From assembly GCA_945876745.1 (NCBI GenBank), contig CAMCPL010000001.1:248001-312000 (forward strand): a stretch of DNA of 64,000 nucleotides, read 5' to 3'. This DNA comes from an uncultured Clostridia bacterium (GTDB taxonomy: Bacteria > Bacillota > Clostridia > Oscillospirales > Acutalibacteraceae). Shown here one piece after another: positions 1 to 8,387 of this stretch. A model generated the notes under the pieces. It was given only the letters and a program-made list of their open reading frames with translations. It ran no database searches and was not told where the DNA came from. Position numbers and translations under genes: made by a program. Every line of letters begins with the position of its first letter. The stretch's first letter is position 1.

Positions 1-720
<720 letters not shown>

Positions 721-736
721 TAAAACAAAAAGAATT

Positions 737-765
737 GCTCTCGGCGTTTTGCCGAGAGCTTTTTT
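737..765 (+). terminator. Intrinsic terminator of gapA
   Basis: A nine-base perfect stem (GCTCTCGGC / GCCGAGAGC) with a five-base loop is followed directly by six T residues. Confidence 0.93.
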
Positions 766-826
766 AAGTGAAGTTTTGCGATAAATCGCAAAGTGAAGTT
801 TGCCTACGGCAAGATGAGGTTTGATT
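766..826. repeat. Micro-hairpin array with GTGAAGT/GATGAGGT spacers
   Basis: Short hairpins (TTGCGATAAATCGCAA, then TTGCCTACGGCAA) are separated by near-identical spacers AGTGAAGT, AGTGAAGT and GATGAGGT. The layout resembles arrays at 11214-11303, 30607-30648 and 55348-55430, which use ATGAAG or TGATGATAT spacers. It contains no coding potential. Confidence 0.6.
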
Positions 827-839
827 GATTATAGTTTGT

Positions 840-868
840 GGAATGACCGTGGGTCATTCCGTTTTTTT
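840..868 (+). terminator. Second hairpin terminator downstream of gapA
   Basis: GGAATGACC pairs with GGTCATTCC across a GTG loop and is followed by GTTTTTTT. It points in the + direction and may catch read-through from gapA before it reaches the oppositely oriented phospholipase-like gene. Confidence 0.8.
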
Positions 869-902
869 GTCCAATTGAAATGAAAATTTTAGGAATACAT
901 TC

Positions 903-1793
903 CTAAAAATTATGCGCTATGAGTTTTTCGCAAAGGGCAGGGGTTGGGAAGTCGAGGTAGATTGTGCCGTAGTATTTTTGCTTTTCAAGCGGATATTGCA
1001 TAAGCAGAGGATTGATAACGCTTGCGTTATATTTCGGACCCTTGAGCCCGCCTGCGGTTGAGGTGTAATTTATGATATACTTTCCCGAAAACTCCTGCAT
1101 ACTGTCCAAAAACGGCTTTAGGCAGTCGTTCCATCTTTGGTGCGGCTTATACTTAAACCTATCCTGAATGACAAATTCGGCGTTGTCCTCGTTGTGCGTT
1201 TTCAATATCAGAGGCTCTGGTACCGCGGTGTCCTGCTCAACCCAGCGTGAGAAGTCAATGCCGGTGTTGTCGCTGCTAAAGTCGGGATTGCTTTCGTCCA
1301 TTTTGCAACGTCTTATGAGCACGATTTTTCCCCTCGCTTCATTGAGCGTCGGGATTTTATTTTTTGTAAACCAAAAATCCTCATAGCCCTTTATGTAGGT
1401 GTAAAAAAGGTTGTTGAAGCATTTTTCGTTTTCCTTGTTGCTGTCGTTTTTGAACTGAAAAATTATTGTCTCGCTTGGATTTTCGTCTAAAAATTTATAG
1501 CAATGCTCCAAGACATCCGCCATATCCATCTGTACCCTCGGCTTTTTCGGGGAATTGAACGCCTTTGCAATACCGTGCACCATTCCGAGGCGCTCGCCAC
1601 TTGACTGAACACGGATATCAAGCGCACGAACGCCGATGCAAAGCTGCTCGTAAATATTCATATCCTGCGTATTCGAGATGTGCATAAGCTGAACATATTG
1701 GGTTACGCAGTCGTGAGTGCCGGGTATCGTGAGGGTAAACAAATCCCTTTCGCCGTCAATATTTTTCATCCAATTTCTTAAATCTGTTTTCAT
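903..1793 (-). CDS. PI-PLC X-domain phosphodiesterase-like protein
   Basis: The 296-residue product begins with the X-domain signature TIPGTHD, which carries the first catalytic histidine of bacterial phosphatidylinositol-specific phospholipases. ALDIRVQ and MVHGIAKAF (second catalytic His) follow, then PSETIIFQFKND and GKIVLIRR. The family cleaves phosphatidylinositol or GPI head groups by a cyclic-phosphate mechanism. The frame stays open further upstream, and an upstream ATG would add a hydrophobic leader. However, a consensus promoter (1810-1838) lies between that ATG and the start chosen here, so the shorter form is preferred. It has no signal peptide, which is unusual because characterised bacterial PI-PLCs are secreted. 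The substrate is unknown. Confidence 0.85.
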   Translation of the reverse strand: MKTDLRNWMKNIDGERDLFTLTIPGTHDCVTQYVQLMHISNTQDMNIYEQLCIGVRALDIRVQSSGERLGMVHGIAKAFNSPKKPRVQMDMADVLEHCYKFLDENPSETIIFQFKNDSNKENEKCFNNLFYTYIKGYEDFWFTKNKIPTLNEARGKIVLIRRCKMDESNPDFSSDNTGIDFSRWVEQDTAVPEPLILKTHNEDNAEFVIQDRFKYKPHQRWNDCLKPFLDSMQEFSGKYIINYTSTAGGLKGPKYNASVINPLLMQYPLEKQKYYGTIYLDFPTPALCEKLIAHNF

Positions 1794-1809
1794 TATTATC
1801 ACCAACAAA

Positions 1810-1838
1810 AGTATACCAAATTTGTGTAGTTTTATCAA
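1810..1838 (-). promoter_or_regulatory. Promoter of the PI-PLC-like gene
   Basis: On the minus strand TTGATA is followed after 17 bases by TATACT, about 17 bases before the ATG. The implied 5' leader is very short. On the + strand an overlapping divergent -10 (TATAAT at 1862-1867) probably serves the gene at 1897. Confidence 0.75.
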
Positions 1839-1896
1839 TAGAATACTTTTGTTCATAGTGGTATAATAAGAAAATAAAATATTTTTGAGGTAAAAT

Positions 1897-2331
1897 ATGG
1901 AATTGTTTACTAAATGCGGAGTGCTTACTCCGTCGCAAAGCAAGACAAATATTCGCTTTGATTTTGAGGTGCCCGGCGGCGTGAAGGCGTTGAGAGTTGA
2001 ATATAAATATTCTCCCAAGTACGTTGAGAATAAGGAAAAATCGGTTGAAATGATTAGCCTTGCGGCGAAAAAATACGGCGAGGAAATAAAATCGTTTGAT
2101 GATTTTCTGCCGCTGTCAAATTTAGTTACGCTTTCGTTCGACGATTGCAACGGCTATCGGGGAGCGTGTCACCGCCACCCAAACGAGCAGAACATTTATA
2201 TTTCGAGTGAGGCTTCAACGCCCGGAATTATCAATTCACCGATAACACAGGGAATGTGGAGCGTTATGCTCAATGTCCATTTTGTCGGAAGCGACGAGGT
2301 TGAGTATTCGATAAAAATTGAGGGGGAATAA
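1897..2331 (+). CDS. Conserved hypothetical protein paired with PHP hydrolase
   Basis: A 144-residue soluble protein with no recognised domain. It starts at an ATG seven bases after a GAGGT ribosome site and stops four bases before the PHP-family gene, so the two are almost certainly cotranscribed. The composition (alternating hydrophobic strands such as TNIRFDFEVPGG, LRVEYKYS, VMLNVHFVG and VEYSIKIEGE) suggests a mostly beta fold. A central polar stretch DDCNGYRGACHRHPNEQNI has a Cys/His pair that might bind metal. A role linked to the PHP enzyme is inferred from operon position only. Confidence 0.75.
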   Translation: MELFTKCGVLTPSQSKTNIRFDFEVPGGVKALRVEYKYSPKYVENKEKSVEMISLAAKKYGEEIKSFDDFLPLSNLVTLSFDDCNGYRGACHRHPNEQNIYISSEASTPGIINSPITQGMWSVMLNVHFVGSDEVEYSIKIEGE

Positions 2332-2334
2332 TTT

Positions 2335-3285
2335 ATGGCATACCTACCCTGCGAGCTTCACTGTCATACGGTGAACAGCGACGGAAAATTCACAACTAAA
2401 CAGCTTTTGCAGACTGCCGCCGACGACCACCTTGCGATTGTTGCGCTGACCGACCATAATACAATCAGCGGCTATGACGAGCTTGACGACAGCATTTTGC
2501 CGGCAATCAGGGGTGTTGAATGGACGACGTATTTCGGTCATATGCTTGTGCTGGGTGCAAAAAGCTTTGTTGACTGGCGTGACGCCGTACCCGATAATAT
2601 CGACGAAAAAATAAATCAGGTGAAATCCGTCGGCGGCGTTGTCGGAATTGCGCATCCGTTTCAGTTCGGCTCGCCTGTTTGTACCGGCGGACGTTGGGAA
2701 TTTAATATAAAGAATTGGCGTAATGTGGATTATATTGAGGTGTGGCACGGTGCATTTTCCGAAGAAAATACCGAAAACGACAGAGCGCTCGCACTTTGGA
2801 CGTCCCTGCTGGATAAGGGGTATCATATTGCCTGTACCTACGGCAGAGATTGGCATTCAAATGACGACAACGGTCATTTCGGCTGTACATATATTGATTT
2901 TGACGGCGAGATTAACGAGCAAGGTGCGCTCAAGGGAATTATGATGGGAAAGACAGTTGCGTCAACAGGCGCAAAATTCTTTTTCAGAGTTCATCAAAAG
3001 GGCAAGACATATCAAATCGGCGAAACTCTGCGCAGGGGAAACGCCGTTTTCAGCTTCTTTACGGACGTACATTCGAGGCAAAAGAATGCCGGAAACGAAT
3101 CCGTTGAGTATAAAACCGTTCGTCTTGTAACAAACGGCGGAGAATGTGTTATGCAGTCCGCTTTGTCCGAGCGTCATATAAGCGTAAGCCTAAAGAAAAA
3201 TCATTGGTACCGTGCCGAGCTTTGGGGAACGGTCAACGGAAAAGAAAGGATTTTAGCCGTTACCTCGCCCGTATATTCGGCATAA
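2335..3285 (+). CDS. PHP-domain metallohydrolase (CehA/McbA-like)
   Basis: A 316-residue protein carrying the ordered PHP metal motifs: HCHTVNSDG near residue 8, LTDHNTISGYDE near 38, RGVEWT near 61, GIAHPF near 104, and DWHSNDDNGHFG near 173. This order matches CehA/McbA-type metal-dependent phosphoesterases, which hydrolyse phosphate or ester substrates with a multinuclear centre. No signal peptide is visible, so it is probably cytosolic. A strong GGGGGA ribosome site precedes the ATG. The last ~110 residues look like a beta-rich accessory domain. The substrate cannot be read from the sequence. Confidence 0.88.
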   Translation: MAYLPCELHCHTVNSDGKFTTKQLLQTAADDHLAIVALTDHNTISGYDELDDSILPAIRGVEWTTYFGHMLVLGAKSFVDWRDAVPDNIDEKINQVKSVGGVVGIAHPFQFGSPVCTGGRWEFNIKNWRNVDYIEVWHGAFSEENTENDRALALWTSLLDKGYHIACTYGRDWHSNDDNGHFGCTYIDFDGEINEQGALKGIMMGKTVASTGAKFFFRVHQKGKTYQIGETLRRGNAVFSFFTDVHSRQKNAGNESVEYKTVRLVTNGGECVMQSALSERHISVSLKKNHWYRAELWGTVNGKERILAVTSPVYSA

Positions 3286-3377
3286 ATGATAATGAAAATA
3301 AATATTCATCATAAAAAATATTTATGACAAATTATAGATGGCTAAAAAACATTAATGTCAAAATGTTATTATGACTG

Positions 3378-3406
3378 TTGACTTTAACGCTTTTATGTGC
3401 TAAACT
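3378..3406 (+). promoter_or_regulatory. Promoter of the ABC importer operon
   Basis: TTGACT and TAAACT are separated by 17 bases, about 57 bases upstream of the lipoprotein start codon. Confidence 0.8.
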
Positions 3407-3463
3407 ATGCTTACAGATTCAGTGTAGGCTGAATATTTTCTTACAATAAGAGAGGTAATTACA

Positions 3464-4501
3464 ATGAAAAAAGCATTAAAAAGAATTGCCGCACTTGTTC
3501 TTGCAGTAGTATTGATTGCCGGAACATTCGCAGCTTGCAGCGGTTCAAAAGAAGAAACAGGCGCACAGATTGGTCTTCTGTACTGTTCGGCAGAGGCTAA
3601 CTCAAAGTACCAGGTTGAAAAGGTAAGCGAAGAGCTTGCAAAGCTCGGCTATGCAACAAAGGAATATTCCTTTGCAGACTCAAACGACCTTGCTTCGGTG
3701 CTTAACACAGCAGTTGCAGAATCAAAGGCAATCTACATTCCTACCGATAACACCTGCGCAAACAACGCAGAGCTTATCAATAACATTTGTGAGCCGGCAG
3801 GTATTCCTATCATCGCAGGTGAAGAGGGTATTTGCGAGGGCTGCGGCGTAGCAACACTTTCGATTTCCTACTATGACCTTGGTGTAGCAACCGCAAAGAT
3901 GGCTTACGACGTTCTTGTTAACGGTGCTGATATTTCAACAATGGAAATTTCTTATGTTGAACCGTCAACACTTGTAAAGAAAGCTATGCCGGAAAGAGCA
4001 CAGAAGCTCGGCATTACAATTCCCGACGGCTTTGTAGCAATCGGTGAAGAAGCTGCTGACGCAGAAAAGAATGAAGAAGAGCTTCCTAAGTACGACGGCG
4101 ACAAGGTATTCACTATCGGTATCTGCCAGCTTGTTCAGCACCCTGCACTTGACGCAGCAACACAGGGCTTCAAGGACGCACTTACAAAGATGCTCGGCGA
4201 CAAGGTTGTATTTGACGAGCAGAATGCTTCGGGCGATTCGGCTACTTGCTCAACAATCGTAAACCAATTCGTATCAAAGAATGTTGACCTTATTCTTGCA
4301 AACGCAACTCCTGCACTTCAGGCAGCTGCTTCTGCAACACAGGAAATTCCGATTCTCGGTACCTCTGTAACAGAATACGGCGTAGCACTTGACATTGCAG
4401 ATTTCAACGGCAAGACAGGCATCAACGTATCCGGTACATCAGACCTTGCTCCGCTTGATCAGCAGGCAGCACTCTTTGCAGAGCTTAATATTGCAAAGTA
4501 A
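3464..4501 (+). CDS. ABC substrate-binding lipoprotein (PF04392 type), apparently circularly permuted
   Basis: Residues 1-24 form a lipoprotein signal peptide ending in the lipobox FAAC, so the mature protein should be anchored outside the membrane. It matches the PF04392 binding-protein family, but the halves are in reverse order. The segment normally C-terminal (IGLLYCSAEANSKYQV, AIYIPTDNT, ISYYDLGVATAKMAY, KLGITIPDG) occupies roughly residues 35-195. A charged linker follows (AEKNEEELPKYDGDK). The segment normally N-terminal (IGICQLVQHPALDAATQGF, DLILANATPALQAA, IPILGTSVTEYG, VSGTSDLAPLDQQAALF) then runs to the stop. Both lobes look complete and uninterrupted. The gene heads a three-gene importer operon. 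The ligand is unknown; relatives are linked to amino acids or small organics. Confidence 0.9.
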   Translation: MKKALKRIAALVLAVVLIAGTFAACSGSKEETGAQIGLLYCSAEANSKYQVEKVSEELAKLGYATKEYSFADSNDLASVLNTAVAESKAIYIPTDNTCANNAELINNICEPAGIPIIAGEEGICEGCGVATLSISYYDLGVATAKMAYDVLVNGADISTMEISYVEPSTLVKKAMPERAQKLGITIPDGFVAIGEEAADAEKNEEELPKYDGDKVFTIGICQLVQHPALDAATQGFKDALTKMLGDKVVFDEQNASGDSATCSTIVNQFVSKNVDLILANATPALQAAASATQEIPILGTSVTEYGVALDIADFNGKTGINVSGTSDLAPLDQQAALFAELNIAK

Positions 4502-4523
4502 AAATAAAACAATTAATAATGCT

Positions 4524-4553
4524 ATGGCAACGGGATAAATCTCCTGTTGCCAT
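4524..4553 (+). promoter_or_regulatory. Intercistronic hairpin between binding protein and permease genes
   Basis: ATGGCAACGGGA pairs with TCCTGTTGCCAT (one G-T wobble) across a six-base loop, with no T-run after it. Such a hairpin between a binding-protein gene and its permease gene typically stabilises the upstream mRNA so that the binding protein is made in excess; that role is inferred. Confidence 0.6.
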
Positions 4554-4576
4554 TGTGTTCGTGAAGGAGAATTATA

Positions 4577-5503
4577 ATGGCATCATTATTAGCATCAATG
4601 CCGGGTGCTGTCGCTTACGGTATCATTTGGGGCATTATGGCAATCGGCGTGTATATAACTTTCAGAATACTCGATGTTGCCGATTTGACGGTTGACGGCT
4701 CGATGGCAACGGGCGGTATCGTGCTTGCCGTTCTTGTAAAAAACGGAACAAACATTTATCTTGCAGTTGTTATCGCGTTTATCGTTGGTTGTTTGGCGGG
4801 CTTGATAACAGGTATTTTTCATACTTTTTTCGGAATACCGGCAATTCTTGCAGGTATTTTGACACAGTTGAGCCTGTATTCGATAAATCTTCGTATTTCA
4901 AATAAAAATTCAAATGTCCCCGTAAGTGCAAGAAACATAGAAAATATTTTGCTCACCTCTGGGGATAACGTGAAATCAATTATTGTCTGTGTGATTTTTG
5001 CCGCTGTGACGATAGCTGTTTTGTATTGGTTTTTCGGAACGGAGGTTGGCTCGTCAGTACGTGCGACAGGCTGTAATCAGGCTATGTCGAGAGCAAACGG
5101 CATAAACACAAAGTTCAACATTATTTTCGGACTTGTTCTTTCAAACGGTTTAGTTGCACTTTCGGGCGCACTTTATGCACAGTATCAGGGCTTTGCAGAT
5201 ATTAATATGGGTCGTGGCGCTATCGTAATCGGTCTTGCGGCTGTTATTGTCGGCGAGGTTATCTTCGGCAAAATATTCCATAATTTTGCGCTCAAGCTCG
5301 TTGCAGTTGTCTGCGGCGGTATCATATACTATATTGTACAAAATATCGTTGTTTGGCTTGGTCTTGACGCTAACGACCTCAAGCTTCTTTCCGCAGTCGT
5401 TGTTGCAATATTCCTTGGACTTCCGTACTGGCAGAAGCAGGCAAAATCCAAATTTGGAATGAAGCAATCAAAGAATAAAAAGGGGGAAAATGTTAATGCT
5501 TAA
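4577..5503 (+). CDS. ABC transporter permease (BPD_transp_2 type)
   Basis: A 308-residue integral membrane protein with about eight to nine hydrophobic segments, beginning MASLLASMPGAVAYGIIWGI and continuing through ADLTVDGSMATGG, a motif typical of permeases paired with PF04392 binding proteins. GCNQAMSRANGINTK in the middle corresponds to the cytosolic loop that contacts the ATPase, and GRGAIVIGLAAVIVGE is a conserved late segment. It starts after an AAGGAGAA ribosome site and overlaps the ATPase gene by eight bases. It should form the membrane channel of the importer, probably as a homodimer. Confidence 0.92.
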   Translation: MASLLASMPGAVAYGIIWGIMAIGVYITFRILDVADLTVDGSMATGGIVLAVLVKNGTNIYLAVVIAFIVGCLAGLITGIFHTFFGIPAILAGILTQLSLYSINLRISNKNSNVPVSARNIENILLTSGDNVKSIIVCVIFAAVTIAVLYWFFGTEVGSSVRATGCNQAMSRANGINTKFNIIFGLVLSNGLVALSGALYAQYQGFADINMGRGAIVIGLAAVIVGEVIFGKIFHNFALKLVAVVCGGIIYYIVQNIVVWLGLDANDLKLLSAVVVAIFLGLPYWQKQAKSKFGMKQSKNKKGENVNA

Positions 5504-6293
5504 AATTAATAATGTTCACAAAACCTTTAACCCCGGCACTATTAACGAAAAAAAGGCGCTCAACGGAATTGACCTTACTCTCAACGAGGGCGATTTTGTA
5601 ACCGTTATCGGCGGTAACGGCGCAGGTAAGTCGACTATGCTCAATATGATTGCAGGCGTGTATCCTGTTGACTGCGGCAGCATTGTTATCGACGGCGTTG
5701 ACGTTACAAAGCTCCCTGAGCATAAGAGAGCAAAATATATCGGTCGTGTTTTCCAAGACCCGATGACAGGAACTGCGGCTGATATGCAGATTGTAGAAAA
5801 TCTTGCGCTTGCTTCAAGACGAGGACAGCATCGTGGCTTGGGTCCCGGTGTAAAGCATAAGGAAAAGGCAGAGTATGTTGAGCTTCTTGCAAGTCTTGAC
5901 CTCGGCTTGGAGGACAGATTGACCTCAAAAGTCGGACTCCTTTCGGGCGGTCAGCGACAGGCTGTAACGCTTCTTATGGCAACCTTGCGTAAGCCGAAGC
6001 TTTTGCTTCTTGACGAGCATACTGCCGCGCTTGACCCAAAGACTGCGAAAAAGGTGCTCGACCTTACCGAAAAAATCGTATCCGAAAATAATCTTACAAC
6101 GATTATGATTACTCATAATATGAAGGACGCCATTGCAATCGGTAACCGTCTTATTATGATGAACGACGGCAAGATTATCTACGACGTTAAGGGCGAGGAG
6201 AAAAAGGCGCTTACTACTGCCGACCTGCTTGCGAAGTTCAAGCTTACCTCAGGCGAGGAGCTTGATAACGACAGAATGTTGTTGTCGGAATAA
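5496..6293 (+). CDS. ABC transporter ATP-binding protein
   Basis: A 265-residue nucleotide-binding subunit with Walker A GGNGAGKST, a Q-loop near RVFQDPM, signature LLSGGQRQAV, Walker B LLLLDEH and the switch histidine in MITHNM. The D-loop reads AALDPKT and the residue after the Walker B glutamate is His rather than Pro, a variant also familiar from this importer subfamily. Two ATGs are possible (5490 and 5496). The second is chosen because it sits nine bases from the GGGGG ribosome site, the first only three. The start lies inside the permease gene, implying translational coupling. Confidence 0.93.
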   Translation: MLKINNVHKTFNPGTINEKKALNGIDLTLNEGDFVTVIGGNGAGKSTMLNMIAGVYPVDCGSIVIDGVDVTKLPEHKRAKYIGRVFQDPMTGTAADMQIVENLALASRRGQHRGLGPGVKHKEKAEYVELLASLDLGLEDRLTSKVGLLSGGQRQAVTLLMATLRKPKLLLLDEHTAALDPKTAKKVLDLTEKIVSENNLTTIMITHNMKDAIAIGNRLIMMNDGKIIYDVKGEEKKALTTADLLAKFKLTSGEELDNDRMLLSE

Positions 6294-6309
6294 AAAGCAA
6301 ATTAAAAAC

Positions 6310-6338
6310 TTGTAAAATAGATATAACAGGTATATAAT
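6310..6338 (+). promoter_or_regulatory. Promoter of the yeiH-like gene
   Basis: TTGTAA and TATAAT with a 17-base spacer. The -10 overlaps the first bases of the terminator stem of the upstream ABC operon. Confidence 0.75.
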
Positions 6339-6371
6339 ACGGATAGCGGATTTTCGTTGTCCGTATTTTTT
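6336..6371 (+). terminator. Terminator of the ABC importer operon
   Basis: AATACGGA pairs with TCCGTATT around an inner AGCG/CGTT stem and is followed by a run of T. It is interleaved with the promoter of the next gene. Confidence 0.75.
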
Positions 6372-6388
6372 ATTAGGAGTGACAATGT

Positions 6389-7489
6389 GTGGAATTTATA
6401 AAAAAGAAGGCGCCGGGAATTTTGGTATGTGCCTTGATTGCGGGGCTGGCAACCTTTTTGGCAAATCTCAGTATCGGCTCGTTCAGCTTGGAGGTTGTCG
6501 GCGCGCCTGTGTTTGCAATACTGATAGGTATGATAATCACTCTCGTTTTTCCGAGGCTTTCTTCGGGCGAGAGTATGAAGCAGGGCGTTACCTTTACTTC
6601 AAAAAAGATTTTGCAATGGGCGGTAATTATTCTCGGCTTCAGCCTTAATTTAGGCACTATTGCAAAGGTCGGCGCACAGTCGTTGCCTGTTATTATTTCG
6701 ACAATTCTCGTGTCGCTTTTGGTTGCAATGCTTTTGATGAGGGTTATGAAAATCGACAAAAAGGTTGCCTGCCTTATCGGCGTGGGCTCGTCGATATGCG
6801 GCGGCTCGGCTATTGCGGCGACTGCTCCTGTTATTGACGCAGACGACGAGGAGGTTGCGCAGAGTATCAGCGTAATCTTTTTGTTCAATGTTGTTGCGGC
6901 GTTGATATTTCCGACTCTCGGCTATAACATTTTAGGTCTCGGCTCGGAGGGCTTTGCGATTTTTGCAGGTACTGCGGTAAACGATACCTCGTCCGTTACT
7001 GCGGCGGCTTCAACTGCTGAGGGCTTGTATGGCGTTGAGGGTATTTTGTCCTCTGCCGTAACTGTAAAATTAACGAGAACGCTCGCCATTATTCCGATTA
7101 CTCTTGTGCTTGCTTTCATTCGCACAAAAAGAGCGAAGAAAAACGGCGGCAATGCTTCGAGTGTTTCGCTTAAAAAGATTTTTCCGTTTTTCATTATTTA
7201 TTTTGTAATAGCTTCGGTTATTACAACACTTGTCGGTATTATGGCTCAAAACGGCGTTGCGGCGGCGTTTTGCGAATTTTATAACGGCAGCTTTGTTGCG
7301 TGGGCAAAGTGGCTTGCGAAATTTTTTATTGCAATGGCTATGTGCGCAATCGGACTTAATACGAATATCGTAAATTTGATTAAAAAGGGCGGCAAGCCGA
7401 TTTTGCTGGGCTTTTGCTGCTGGGTTGCGATTACCGGCGTTTCACTCGGCGTTCAAATGCTCACCGGTATTTATTCAACGAATCTGTAA
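6389..7489 (+). CDS. YeiH/PSE-type putative sulfate exporter family membrane protein
   Basis: A 366-residue membrane protein with about ten hydrophobic helices. The glycine-rich motif GVGSSICGGSAIAATAPVI followed by DDEEVAQSI and a later FAGTAVNDTSSVTAA are hallmarks of the YeiH (PF03601) family. Members are annotated as putative sulfate or sulfonate exporters, but transport has rarely been shown. The start is a GTG nine bases after AGGAG; no in-frame ATG fits. The gene has its own promoter and is followed 12 bases later by a DUF4250 gene, probably in the same transcript. Confidence 0.88.
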   Translation: MEFIKKKAPGILVCALIAGLATFLANLSIGSFSLEVVGAPVFAILIGMIITLVFPRLSSGESMKQGVTFTSKKILQWAVIILGFSLNLGTIAKVGAQSLPVIISTILVSLLVAMLLMRVMKIDKKVACLIGVGSSICGGSAIAATAPVIDADDEEVAQSISVIFLFNVVAALIFPTLGYNILGLGSEGFAIFAGTAVNDTSSVTAAASTAEGLYGVEGILSSAVTVKLTRTLAIIPITLVLAFIRTKRAKKNGGNASSVSLKKIFPFFIIYFVIASVITTLVGIMAQNGVAAAFCEFYNGSFVAWAKWLAKFFIAMAMCAIGLNTNIVNLIKKGGKPILLGFCCWVAITGVSLGVQMLTGIYSTNL

Positions 7490-7501
7490 AGGGGTGACAA
7501 T

Positions 7502-7678
7502 ATGGCATTACCGAATGATGCGTTTATGCTGTTGAGCGTGGTTAATACAAAGCTGAGGGATAATTACGACAGCTTGGATGCGCTTTGCGATGACTTGGGC
7601 GAGGATAAAGAAAGGATTGTTTCAACGCTCGCTTCAATTGGTTTTGAATATATTGAGGAACTAAACAGCTTTAAGTAA
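7502..7678 (+). CDS. DUF4250 family protein
   Basis: A 58-residue protein too short for most gene callers but clearly real: it follows an AGGGGTGACA ribosome site and carries the family pattern LPNDAFMLLSVVNTKLRDNYDSL-x-LC with the C-terminal SIGFEY and NSF segments. DUF4250 proteins are small and cytosolic, and are common in Clostridia. Their function is unknown; the fold looks like a small helical bundle. Cotranscription with the upstream exporter gene is likely from the 12-base gap. Confidence 0.88.
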   Translation: MALPNDAFMLLSVVNTKLRDNYDSLDALCDDLGEDKERIVSTLASIGFEYIEELNSFK

Positions 7679-7730
7679 AAATACAATAAGCATATTTTAC
7701 TACTATTTCACTCAAAAATTATTACAAACT

Positions 7731-7766
7731 TGTACAACTATGGACAGTCCATAGTTGTACATTTTT
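7731..7766 (+). terminator. Intrinsic terminator after DUF4250 gene
   Basis: A 14-bp perfect stem, TGTACAACTATGGA / TCCATAGTTGTACA, with a CAG loop and TTTTT. The stem could also act as a DNA operator, as it resembles the GTAC-containing palindrome at 7966-7979. Confidence 0.85.
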
Positions 7767-7772
7767 ATTTAT

Positions 7773-7899
7773 AAACCACCAAAGGGGACGGTTCCTATTG
7801 TTGGTTTTATAGGGCTAAAAGCCGCATAAATACTGCATTTTTTAATTTTTGTTCTTATACTAAAACCAACAAGGGGAACCGTCCCCTTTGTTGGTTTTG
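7773..7899. repeat. Palindromic GGGGACGG repeat, paired copy A
   Basis: Two inverted palindromic units with the core AGGGGACGGTTCC flanked by CCACC/CCAAC and GGTGG/GTTGG, separated by about 70 bases. The spacer (GGGCTAAAAGCCGCATAAAT and on to TACTGCATTTTTT) recurs, reverse-complemented, in copy D at 46433-46561. It looks like a REP/BIME or MITE-type element; no transposase is present in the window. Confidence 0.85.
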
Positions 7900-7920
7900 G
7901 GTGGGAGTGGAAATTTTTTG

Positions 7921-7979
7921 TTGACAAAAGTTTTAAGATGTGGTATATATAAAGTGCAACAACTGTACTATGCATAGTA
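7921..7979 (+). promoter_or_regulatory. Promoter and palindromic operator of the GntR-ABC operon
   Basis: TTGACA-17-TATATA (7921-7949) is followed at 7966-7979 by the perfect palindrome TACTATGCATAGTA, itself within TGTAC...GTACA. A palindrome just downstream of the -10 and ahead of a GntR gene is the expected place for an autoregulatory operator. Confidence 0.75.
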
Positions 7980-8018
7980 GTACAGATAGTACAATAAATC
8001 GGAAAGGAAGAACGCTCT

Positions 8019-8387
8019 ATGATTTCGATAGACACAAGAAGCAGGGTGCCGATTTACACCCAGCTTGAAAAACAAATCATCAAGCTGATAAATCTCGGCG
8101 TTTACGAAACGGACAGTCCTCTGCCGTCGGTACGCAGTATGGCTTGCGAGCTCGGAATAAATCCGAACACCGTTGCAAAAGCGTATAAAGAGCTTGAGCA
8201 ACAGGGTGTGGTTTACACCGTAACGGGCAAAGGGCTTTTCGTAAGCTCGTCGGATTTATCATCGGTTCACAAGCTGACAATCAAAGCCGCGAAAAGTGCC
8301 TTGATTGACGCAAAAAATTCAGGAATTGACAAAGCAACCATTGTCAAAATCATCAATGAAATATGGGAGGAGGCAAACAATGATTAA
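8019..8387 (+). CDS. GntR-family transcriptional regulator, YtrA-like
   Basis: A 122-residue regulator. The first ~70 residues form the winged helix (RVPIYTQLEKQIIKLI, LPSVRSMACELGINPNTVAKAY, LEQQGVVYTVTGKGLFV). Only a short helical tail follows, as in the YtrA subfamily rather than full-length FadR or HutC types. YtrA-like proteins repress adjacent ABC transporter operons and often respond to cell-envelope stress. It overlaps the next gene by eight bases (ATGATTAA). The likely operator is the palindrome upstream. The inducer is not evident. Confidence 0.93.
   Translation: MISIDTRSRVPIYTQLEKQIIKLINLGVYETDSPLPSVRSMACELGINPNTVAKAYKELEQQGVVYTVTGKGLFVSSSDLSSVHKLTIKAAKSALIDAKNSGIDKATIVKIINEIWEEANND

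Noticed and set aside
1794-2150. N-terminal extension of the PI-PLC-like frame
   Set aside because: It overlaps the oppositely oriented hypothetical gene and the gene's own consensus promoter, and has no ribosome site.
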